A stretch of DNA of 44,069 bases from Chloroflexota bacterium (GTDB lineage: Bacteria; Chloroflexota; Limnocylindria; Limnocylindrales; Limnocylindraceae): the NCBI GenBank assembly GCA_026389555.1, contig JAPLHQ010000004.1, positions 1 through 44,069 of the forward strand, read 5' to 3'. A program made the position numbers and the translations under genes. Shown piece by piece: positions 1-7,284 of the stretch; position 1 is the stretch's first letter; every line of letters starts with the position of its first letter. Below the pieces are notes generated by a model. The model saw only the letters and a program-made list of their open reading frames with translations, was not told the origin of the DNA and searched no databases.

Positions 1-996
1 GAAGACTGCAGAGCTCAGTCCGATGATGTCAAGCGTTGTAGGGTGTGCTGCGCTGTAGATCAGTACACGGAGATCTTTTCGCGTTGCGAGCGTGCTTGCC
101 GCAGTCTCATCTGCAACTCCAGGCGCAACGACCGCTTCATAACTCCCGTTTGCTATCTCTGCCGCTGCTGCCTGATCAATTGGTGTGTTGAGCGCAATGA
201 TGGCGCCTGATGTTGCAACGCTGTCGGTCTCAAGTGCGCGACGGAGTGCGCCAAGTGGTGTCTCTGCGGTTGCAACGCCGATCGGATCAGTGTGTCGGAT
301 CAGTGCCGCACTTGGGATTGGGAGGTCAGCAACGAGACGCGCGCCAGCATCAAGGTCGAGAAGATCGTTCAGTGTTGGCTCTGCTCCCTGGACGAGCTGC
401 GCGCTGAGTGGGCCCGCTGTTTGCTGATCGCTGCGCCGATACGCGGCCGCCTGTTGGTGCGGATTTTCACCGTGTGCAAAGTTGCGCAGCCGCTCAAGAA
501 GGATGATTTCTCGTTCTGGTAGTTGGTCGCCGCCGCGCGCTGTTGGGGCGAGTGCGGCCGCCACCGCAAATGCGGCGTGTTGCGTCAGTCGGTCACGAGC
601 GGCGCCGCCCACTACGCCGCCCACCGCGCCGTCAGCTTCGCCACCGCCGCGCGCCAGCGAGAGGGCGCCAATCAGGTCACCCGCGTCCGCCGGGTCGACC
701 AGGATGAGCGGGGTGTTTGCTCCAAGGCTGAGCGCACGGGCGACCGCGGCGAGTGGTTCGCGGACGTCGCCCGGGCCGAGCGGCGCAATAAGAAGGTCGG
801 CCGCGGTAAGGCCGCGAATGGTGGCGTCGAGCGCCGTGGCGTTCAGCGGAGTGTGGGGGATCCCCTCGCGGGCGAGCTCCGTGCTGAGCGGCTCGTGAGC
901 GTAGATCTCGGCGCCGTGCGCGAGCAGTGTGGCGAGCGTTGGCGCCAAGCGTGTGACCGCAGGCGCTGCTGGAGTGGCGACAACGAGGACCCGCAT
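1..996 (-). CDS. PurH-like protein (AICAR transformylase/IMP cyclohydrolase family), divergent, 3' end outside window
   Basis: The first 332 codons lie in the window; the rest runs past base 1. The family makes FAICAR and IMP in the last two steps of purine synthesis. Homology is visible in GENPHQQAA, LNDLLDLDAGA, ALIRHTDPIGVA and ETDSVATSGAIIALN, in the same order as the transformylase domain, and LVDPAD matches the first domain. The key motifs are altered: the first domain lacks the STGGTA and GRVKTLHP elements and is shortened there, the KHxNPCG lysine is Arg and its Asn is Asp, and SAFGG reads ATSGA. It may therefore be a paralogue with changed or lost activity. The frame stays open upstream to an ATG at 1056; the ATG at 996 was chosen because homologues start close to this point. 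It is divergent from the gene at 1068. The family is certain enough; PurH activity is doubtful. Confidence 0.75.
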   Translation of the reverse strand, partial: MRVLVVATPAAPAVTRLAPTLATLLAHGAEIYAHEPLSTELAREGIPHTPLNATALDATIRGLTAADLLIAPLGPGDVREPLAAVARALSLGANTPLILVDPADAGDLIGALSLARGGGEADGAVGGVVGGAARDRLTQHAAFAVAAALAPTARGGDQLPEREIILLERLRNFAHGENPHQQAAAYRRSDQQTAGPLSAQLVQGAEPTLNDLLDLDAGARLVADLPIPSAALIRHTDPIGVATAETPLGALRRALETDSVATSGAIIALNTPIDQAAAAEIANGSYEAVVAPGVADETAASTLATRKDLRVLIYSAAHPTTLDIIGLSSAVF

Positions 997-1067
997 GGGG
1001 GCGATGATGGCATACTCGTCAAGCGAGCCGACCCCTTGTCGGATCAACTGAAGCATGAGGTAACGCA

Positions 1068-1496
1068 ATGGCGCAGTGGCCCTGGGAGTATCTCTTCGTT
1101 GCACTGAACGCGCGACTCGGCACCTTCTATACGCCGTTCTGGATGGTCAACCTCGCCCTCTTCATCATGACGATCGTTGCGTATGCGGTTGCAACGCGCG
1201 GCTCGCGTGCCAGGGGCGTGCTCGGAGATGAGTGGGAGTACCTGCTTTGGATCGGCGTCACCACCTTCGGCCTCAATCTCATCTACGCCGCATTCCAGTG
1301 GTACGGCATCTTCCCAATTGCCACCACGTTGATTGGCTTCTACCTGCTGCGCGACACCGTCGTGAATCGCTTCCCACCACAGTTCGCTGGTGAGGCTGCA
1401 CACGAAGCGGCGCTACGCGCGCGGCGCCAGGTAAGCGACGGCATTGAGGCAACGCTCAAGCGTCCAAACCGCCGCAGCGGCAGCAAGAAGCGCTGA
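1068..1496 (+). CDS. small multi-pass membrane protein, unknown function
   Basis: The 142-residue protein has about three hydrophobic segments (near residues 22-43, 58-78 and 80-95) and a basic cytoplasmic-type C-terminal tail ending RRSGSKKR. A GAGG sequence about eight bases before the ATG supports the start. No family was recognised. It is divergent from the PurH-like gene, with only 71 bp between the two start codons, and is followed almost directly by a cupin-like gene in the same direction, so the two may be co-transcribed. The aromatic-rich, hydrophobic-helix pattern argues that it is a real protein rather than a chance frame. Confidence 0.7.
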   Translation: MAQWPWEYLFVALNARLGTFYTPFWMVNLALFIMTIVAYAVATRGSRARGVLGDEWEYLLWIGVTTFGLNLIYAAFQWYGIFPIATTLIGFYLLRDTVVNRFPPQFAGEAAHEAALRARRQVSDGIEATLKRPNRRSGSKKR

Positions 1497-1506
1497 GCTC
1501 CACGCG

Positions 1507-1860
1507 GTGGAGATCCGCCGCTTCGGTCCCGGTAACCGCCGCATAGAACGCGAAGCTGGCGCGATCGGCGTTGCCAGCGCACTCCTTCACGCAGGCGCAA
1601 ACGCGCACATCACCGAGATTGCGCTGAGCGACCGCGCCGCACTTGGACCGGTTCGTAGTCCTAACGACGGCCTGTTGATCGTTATTGAGGGTGGCGGTTG
1701 GCTCGCACTTGCCGACGAGCGTCAGCGTGTTGCAAGCGGCGAAGCGGTTGCGCTTCCAGCCGGAGTTGAGCGACTCCTAGCGACCGATGGTGTTCCGCTA
1801 CGTGCGATCTTGGTTGAGTTCACCTCTGCTCATGCGCTTGAGCAGAGCGTAGGTGAGTAG
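1507..1860 (+). CDS. cupin-like small protein
   Basis: The frame encodes about 117 residues from a GTG at 1507. The frame is open further upstream to an ATG at 1444, but that would overlap the membrane-protein gene by over 50 bases and add low-complexity Ala/Arg sequence, so the GTG was preferred. The middle reads like a small beta-barrel cupin: a turn with GLLIVIEGGGWLALAD, then ASGEAVALPAGVERLLAT, as in the second cupin motif (G-x5-P-x-G). Metal-ligand histidines are not obvious, so the role could be sugar or ligand binding rather than catalysis. Its 3' end overlaps the converging glycosyltransferase gene by about 60 bases. The family call is moderate; no substrate can be named. Confidence 0.6.
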   Translation: MEIRRFGPGNRRIEREAGAIGVASALLHAGANAHITEIALSDRAALGPVRSPNDGLLIVIEGGGWLALADERQRVASGEAVALPAGVERLLATDGVPLRAILVEFTSAHALEQSVGE

Positions 1861-4800
1861 CACAACGCCTGCGAGCAGCGCGAGTACGAGTAGCGTTCCG
1901 TCGCCAGCTGTTGCAGCATCGTCTGGCTTCTCGAGCGTCACGCCGAACTGAAACGCCCATGTCCATGTTGGGAGAATCCCTTGATAGAAGTTATGGATGC
2001 CAGTTGGAAGCGGGAGTCCTGACCAGTTCGGATACCAGACCACCGCAACACCAGCGATCGAGATGAGTGCCCAACGGAAGATGCGCCGCGCATCTGTGAC
2101 GCGCTGAACTGACCAGGCGACGTACGCGGCTGGGATCAGTAGCGCTGCACCAATGATCGGGCCTGGTGTTGCAAAGCCGCCAGCGGTACAGACCTGACTC
2201 TCTGCGTAGACATCAAGGACGCCGGCGGCAGAGCAGAGCAGCGCGGTAAGCGCCCAGAGGAGTGGGGCGGCAACTACCAGTGCACCGAGTCCGATGCGCG
2301 TGAGGCGCGCGGCGAGCGCGTCTCCGCGTCGAAGATCTGCGAGCAAGAGTGCGAGAGAGATCAGTGCAATCTGCGACGACGGGAAGTAGTGGTACTGGAA
2401 CGCGGCGCGATCAATGCGCGCCCACGGTAGCCAGAGTGCGAAGTAGAGAATCAGCACGCTCGCCAACCCGATGCTTCGCTGCCTCCACGCCTGCAGTGCA
2501 ATCCACACGGTTCCCGCAACGCCAAGCACGCGTGAGACAACATTGCCCCCGTCGTAGACGGCGCCGGTCCACGCGCCGAGCGCTGCGTAGCTCTCTTGAG
2601 AGAACCAGACGGGCTTCAAATCGAGTGGCCACGCCCACCAGGGTGAGCTTGCAGCGTGCGCAACGCGCAGCGTGTCGTGATACCGATACATGGATGCGGT
2701 GAGGTCGACGAGTGTCTGACCGGTGTTCCCTACCGGCCATCCTGGAACGATCTGGTTGCCGAGCGCCGCCCACGGCACGTAGCTCAACAGGTAGACGCCG
2801 AGCGGGAGTGCAACGAGCGCAAACCCAACAAGGAGCGCCTCGCCACTAAACGCGGCGAGCCGCGACGCGGCGTGCGTTGAGAGATCCGCGCGGCGTAGAA
2901 GCCCAGCGCGCCAGGCGGCGGCGGTTGTAGCAGCCAGTGTCGCTACCGCCACCAAGAGGAAGGGGAGGTTCGGAATACGCGTGCTCTCCGCACTCCGTGC
3001 GAGCGCGGGCGGCAGGAGGAGCGCACCAAGGAGGACGAGTCCGCCCACCACAACAACTCTTCCTCCAGCGCTGCGTGAAAGCCAAGCGGCTCCGAGCGCG
3101 CCGATTCCGTAGATCGCCACCCACTTGCTTGCGAGCGCTATGCCGAGCGTTGCTCCTGTGGCGAGCAGAAGGAGTGCTCTCGAACGTGTGGTGTGCACCC
3201 GACCCTGCAGCCATGCAACAAATGCACAACATGCGGCGAGTAGTGCGGCGAGTAGGTAGACGTCGTTCATGCCGATGCGGCTCTGCACAAACCCGGCGCC
3301 GTCAAGGAGCGCAAGGGTGCCGACAAGCGCCGCCACATCACGACGCTCCGTGAGGAGTCGCGCGAGGAGGGCGAGGAGCGCCGCCGCCAGTGCGCCAGCG
3401 ATCACACCGGGCCATCGCCATCCTGCCGTGAGGTCGCCAACGGAGAGCTGTGCGATCTCTCCGCCTGGCCAGGCGACCAACAGTTCACCACGGCCGCCGT
3501 TCGGTAGCTCAGAGGAGGCGTCGAGCGCAGTGCCCACAATCTCCGTTGATGCTGCGCTATCACCGCGTTCACTGCCAAGCGGGACGTCAGCGAATCGCGC
3601 GTTACCGTTTGGCTCAATGCTCCAGAGTGCGGCTCCCGTTACACCGGGTGCGACGGCGTGAATGATCCTCGTTGCGTTGTTTGCCACGATCGCTGTGGCG
3701 CCGGGGATTGCAATCTTCTCCGTCTCGTATGCGGCACCGCTCTCGCGGATCGTATACACAACAATTTCATCTGCAGTTGCTGTATAGATTCGTGGTGTGT
3801 CAAACCAGTTCACCACAGTAACGCTGCGCGAACCTCCGGGTCGTGCGCTCACCATCGCGCCGCTTAAATCGTCTGCACTCATCACGGTGATACCGTCTTC
3901 ACCAGAGGCAACGAGTCGATCTTCCCCCTCTGCTTGAACGAGAGTGAGATCGGTTGCGCCGCGCACTGACGCGGTTGCCTCCAAGACTCCGTTGGTGACG
4001 CGAAGCACCTGATCGCCCGCCGCAACAAAGAGTGTCTCGCCGAGTGGTGCGATCGCAGTTGCGCCAACTGCACCACCAGCCCACGTGCGAATCTCTCCCG
4101 CTACACCGCTCTCCGCTCCCTGCGCTGATGCGTGGAAGGTCTCTCCGCTCTTCGTCACGCCCCAAAGTGAACCATCGTCTGCGGCGACGAGGTGAGTGGT
4201 GTCGGGGATGTTGATAGAAGCAGCTAGTGTGCGCGTCTCAGCGCGCAGAACGTCAACGCGATCCGGTGTAGCGACCCAGATCAGTGCGCTGATGCCTGCT
4301 CCCTCAGGTCGTGAAGCGATAGCTGTGATTGATGTTCCGTACTCACTTCTCCCATCAACGCGCGGCGCGCCGAAGAGTTCGAGTCCGGCGGCGATCGCAT
4401 ACTTTGCAACGTGTGGGTGCGTGTATTCATAGATTGCGTGCGGGTCGTCGTAGCGCCAGAACTGCATAAACTCCGTTGCGGTGCGCACGTGATACACCTC
4501 GTCGAACTCAAAGCGTGTCGGCTCTCCAACGCGCCAGCCGCGAAGTGAGAGTGCGGTGACGGCGATCACGACGATCATCCAGAGATCGACACGGTTGAGC
4601 GGCGCTCTCGGCGCCGGCTGTTGGGCTGGCGTTAACGGCCGCTTTGCCGCTGTGGCTCGTGCGGCGGCGCGTGGCCGTTCAGGTTGCGAACGGAAAAGTT
4701 GCCAGCCGCTGGCACACAGCGCGTAAAGGGAGAGCGCCACCACGAGCAGTATTGCGGTTGGGGTGTGGAGCAGGTCAGTGATTGGGCCGAGATCTGGCAG

Positions 4801-5961
4801 GCCAGGGTTCTTCAGGTAGTCAAGGGTTAGCGCACCCCAGCTGTTTAGTAGAAAGGCGACTGCTACAGCTGCAGCGATCGGTCGCCAACGCGGGATCGCC
4901 GCAGCGAGCGCGAGCGCGAGCGGGATGGCCGGATAGAGGTACCGCTCATGAACGCGTGTCGGCAACACAAAAAATGCGATGGCGATGAACGTGAGGGCGG
5001 CAACGGTGCGCACCCTGTTGTCGCCCCGTGCCGCCCAGAGTGCCGCAAGGATGGCGCCAATAAGGAGTGCAGCGCCGCAGAGAACGGCGGGTGGTCCGCC
5101 CGCAACGAGTGGCGCAAGGTCGCTCCCCCAACCACCGTTAAGGAGGAGTCCGGTCCCGTCGGTGCTGACGAGTGCCCACGGGTTCCATGCGTTGACGCTG
5201 AGATATGGGTAGTTCCCCGCCGCCTCACCAACCTTGCCGATCACGTCCACCACGGTGAGCCCGAACGGGAAGGCGACAAGGGAGACAACCGCTGTGCCAA
5301 CGAGTCCGGCCAACACCACACCCCACGGATCACCTGCGCGGCGAGCGCGAATCAGAGCGAGAGCGGCGAGGAGTGGAATCAGGATGCCGAACTGTGGCTT
5401 CACCACAGCGGCGAGTGCCGCGAGTGCAGCAGCGCGAAGTGTTTTGCCGCGAATCAGTTCTGAGGTGGCAAGGAGAAGCAGTGTCGTTCCAACAGAGTCA
5501 ACCTGCCCCCAGACCGCGGAGGTGAGCCAGATGATTGGTGTGAAGGCAAGAAGGAGCGCGACGTTTCGTTGCGCGCGAGCTGAGGCTCCAAGATCGGCAG
5601 CGAGGCGCACGGTGGCAAGGATCAGCAGTGCGTCCGCAAGGATGGCTGGGAGTTTTACCAGCGCGCCGGGGTCGAAACTTGACGTAAGCGCGCTACTGAT
5701 CGCACTGAGCGGCCAGAGTATCCAGAGGTAGCCTGGGAGATAGTCAAGGAAGTAGCCTCGCGCGTATGCCCCCCACGGTCCGTTCGCACCAAGATCGGCG
5801 GCCCAGCTCCTAAATGCGTTGAGATCTGCCGCGAACCCAGCGTCAGCAGGGAGAATCGCGTATGCGATGATGAGCCGCAGCGTGACCGCGCAGGCGATGA
5901 TGAATACGATGCTCGTGCTGGTAGGCCAGCCGGATGTTGAACTCTGCTTCGCGCCGTTCAT
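1798..5961 (-). CDS. tandem GT-C membrane glycosyltransferase (GT87-like unit plus PMT-like unit with large inserted domain)
   Basis: The 1387-residue protein is built of two polytopic units. Residues 15-420 look like a polyprenyl-phosphate-sugar-dependent mannosyltransferase-type GT-C: an acidic residue in the first outer loop (AADLNAF, D47), WGQVDSVGTT near 151 and HERYLYPA near 338. A Pro/Ala linker (425-455) leads to a PMT/GT39-like unit: FDEVYH at 486, THPHVAK at 514 (family HPPLGK) and a tail-side helix with VQSRIGMNDVYLL near 892. Between THPHVAK and the helix at about 849 lies an insert of some 300 residues, soluble and rich in short beta-type repeats, probably a propeller facing outside. 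The start at 5961 leaves 28 bp to the GT2 gene; the frame is open to 6090, which would overlap that gene. The acceptor is unknown; protein or envelope glycan is likely. Confidence 0.8.
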   Translation of the reverse strand: MNGAKQSSTSGWPTSTSIVFIIACAVTLRLIIAYAILPADAGFAADLNAFRSWAADLGANGPWGAYARGYFLDYLPGYLWILWPLSAISSALTSSFDPGALVKLPAILADALLILATVRLAADLGASARAQRNVALLLAFTPIIWLTSAVWGQVDSVGTTLLLLATSELIRGKTLRAAALAALAAVVKPQFGILIPLLAALALIRARRAGDPWGVVLAGLVGTAVVSLVAFPFGLTVVDVIGKVGEAAGNYPYLSVNAWNPWALVSTDGTGLLLNGGWGSDLAPLVAGGPPAVLCGAALLIGAILAALWAARGDNRVRTVAALTFIAIAFFVLPTRVHERYLYPAIPLALALAAAIPRWRPIAAAVAVAFLLNSWGALTLDYLKNPGLPDLGPITDLLHTPTAILLVVALSLYALCASGWQLFRSQPERPRAAARATAAKRPLTPAQQPAPRAPLNRVDLWMIVVIAVTALSLRGWRVGEPTRFEFDEVYHVRTATEFMQFWRYDDPHAIYEYTHPHVAKYAIAAGLELFGAPRVDGRSEYGTSITAIASRPEGAGISALIWVATPDRVDVLRAETRTLAASINIPDTTHLVAADDGSLWGVTKSGETFHASAQGAESGVAGEIRTWAGGAVGATAIAPLGETLFVAAGDQVLRVTNGVLEATASVRGATDLTLVQAEGEDRLVASGEDGITVMSADDLSGAMVSARPGGSRSVTVVNWFDTPRIYTATADEIVVYTIRESGAAYETEKIAIPGATAIVANNATRIIHAVAPGVTGAALWSIEPNGNARFADVPLGSERGDSAASTEIVGTALDASSELPNGGRGELLVAWPGGEIAQLSVGDLTAGWRWPGVIAGALAAALLALLARLLTERRDVAALVGTLALLDGAGFVQSRIGMNDVYLLAALLAACCAFVAWLQGRVHTTRSRALLLLATGATLGIALASKWVAIYGIGALGAAWLSRSAGGRVVVVGGLVLLGALLLPPALARSAESTRIPNLPFLLVAVATLAATTAAAWRAGLLRRADLSTHAASRLAAFSGEALLVGFALVALPLGVYLLSYVPWAALGNQIVPGWPVGNTGQTLVDLTASMYRYHDTLRVAHAASSPWWAWPLDLKPVWFSQESYAALGAWTGAVYDGGNVVSRVLGVAGTVWIALQAWRQRSIGLASVLILYFALWLPWARIDRAAFQYHYFPSSQIALISLALLLADLRRGDALAARLTRIGLGALVVAAPLLWALTALLCSAAGVLDVYAESQVCTAGGFATPGPIIGAALLIPAAYVAWSVQRVTDARRIFRWALISIAGVAVVWYPNWSGLPLPTGIHNFYQGILPTWTWAFQFGVTLEKPDDAATAGDGTLLVLALLAGVVLLTYALLKRMSRGELNQDRT

Positions 5962-5989
5962 GCTGTGAGTGTAGCCGCGGAGGAAGAGT

Positions 5990-6739
5990 ATGCCGATACT
6001 GATTGATGAACTCTCCCTCTTCTTCCCGTGCCATAACGAGGAGGAGAACCTTCTCCCGCTTGTGGACGAAGCGCTCGCCTCACTCCCCACGCTCGCTACG
6101 CGTTATGAAGTGATCATCGTGGACGACGGATCTACTGACGGCACCGCAGCGGTTGCAGCGAGGCTTGTTGCTGCACACCCTGGGGTGGTGCGCCTGGTTC
6201 GCCACGAGAAGAATCGTGGATACGGCGGTGCGCTTCGAAGCGGCTTCGCCGCTGCAACGATGCGCTTTGTTGCCTTTACTGATGGTGATCGTCAGTTCCG
6301 CGTTGCAGACCTTGCGCTCTTGCTACAAGTGTCACGCGAGCGTAACGCACCGGTGACAGTAGGGTTCAGGCTGCGCCGCGCAGATCCACTGGTTCGAAGG
6401 GTGTATGCGGGCGTCTACCGGTTTGCAAACCGCTTCTGGTTCTCACTCAACATACGCGATGTTGATTGTGCGATGAAGCTCTTTGATCGTGGTGTGTTGG
6501 CTAACGTTTCCATTGCTTCCAATGGTGCCTTCTTCTCTGCTGAGCTACTCATTAAGCTCCGTGCCGCAGGTGTGGCCATTGAAGAGGTTGGCGTCCCACA
6601 CTTTCCGCGTACCGCTGGATCGGCGAGTGGCGCGCGGCTCAGCGTCGTGCTTGCGGCGGTCAGAGACTTCTGGTCACTAAGGTTCGCCCTCTGGCGTGAT
6701 CGCGGCGCTGCGCTTCGTCGTGGGGAGCCGCTCCTCTAA
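5990..6739 (+). CDS. GT2 glycosyltransferase, polyprenyl-phosphate sugar synthase type (DPM1-like)
   Basis: The 249-residue protein has a GT-A fold: an N-terminal beta strand with FFPCHNEEENL, the nucleotide-binding VDDGSTDGT, KNRGYGGALRSGF, and the metal-binding TDGDRQF in place of the usual DxD. This is the pattern of dolichyl- or undecaprenyl-phosphate mannose/glucose synthases, which transfer a sugar from a nucleotide donor to a polyprenyl phosphate at the inner membrane face. No C-terminal membrane helices are seen, so it is the short soluble type. A GGAGG sequence spaced before the ATG fixes the start. It is divergent from the tandem GT-C, which by family uses lipid-linked sugars, so the two plausibly supply and use the same donor. 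The sugar is not predictable. Confidence 0.85.
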   Translation: MPILIDELSLFFPCHNEEENLLPLVDEALASLPTLATRYEVIIVDDGSTDGTAAVAARLVAAHPGVVRLVRHEKNRGYGGALRSGFAAATMRFVAFTDGDRQFRVADLALLLQVSRERNAPVTVGFRLRRADPLVRRVYAGVYRFANRFWFSLNIRDVDCAMKLFDRGVLANVSIASNGAFFSAELLIKLRAAGVAIEEVGVPHFPRTAGSASGARLSVVLAAVRDFWSLRFALWRDRGAALRRGEPLL

Positions 6740-6740
6740 A

Positions 6741-7229
6741 TCAACTCGCTGGTGGCCCTTCTTCTCCGTCGAGCGAGTTAACAAATTCACGGAAGAGTGA
6801 GAGTCGCTCTTCCTCTGCAGCCTCGGGAACAATCCCTTCTGCGGCGAGCAGGTCGAGCGAGATAAAGATCGGCGCGTTTGCGCGGAGGGCGAGTGCTACG
6901 GCGTCACTTGGTCGTGCGTCAAGCTCCTGTACCGCTCCACCGGTTGGTGCAACCAGCATCCGCGCGCGAAAGGTCTCGTCGCGGAGCTCAAGGATGCGCA
7001 CCTCGCGGAGTTCTGCGCCGAGCGCGCTCATCATCAGCGTTGCAATGTCATGCGTGAGGGGTCGTTCTGGCCGAACGCCTTGGAGGTGGTAAGCGATCGC
7101 ATTCGCCTCGTTCGGTCCGATTGGAATCGGTAGATAGCGCTGCTCCTCCGCGTCACGGAGGAGCAGGATGTGCGTCCCCGAGAGCATCTGGATGCGAACC
7201 CCTTCAACAACCGCACGTCGTAGATCCAT
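6741..7229 (-). CDS. BFN-domain (DUF151) bifunctional nuclease family protein
   Basis: About 162 residues from the ATG at 7229. Family landmarks are YLPIPIGPNEANAIAYHLQG near the start, RPLTHDIATLMMSALGAE, and DARPSDAVALALRANAPIF toward the end, in the usual order. Members are called bifunctional nucleases from a plant protein; in bacteria the activity is mostly untested. The frame is open to 7310, which would overlap the upstream gene's stop at 7285-7287 and add unrelated sequence, so the ATG at the conserved MDLRRAVVEGVRI was chosen. It follows the PP2C-like/propeller gene in the same direction. The acidic C-terminal tail (EEERLSLFREFVNSLDGEEG) is common in the family. Confidence 0.85.
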   Translation of the reverse strand: MDLRRAVVEGVRIQMLSGTHILLLRDAEEQRYLPIPIGPNEANAIAYHLQGVRPERPLTHDIATLMMSALGAELREVRILELRDETFRARMLVAPTGGAVQELDARPSDAVALALRANAPIFISLDLLAAEGIVPEAAEEERLSLFREFVNSLDGEEGPPAS

Positions 7230-7284
7230 CTGCTGATGATCCCACCCTTCCACTCTCCGTGCGCAGGCGGCGCGGGGCGGCTCG

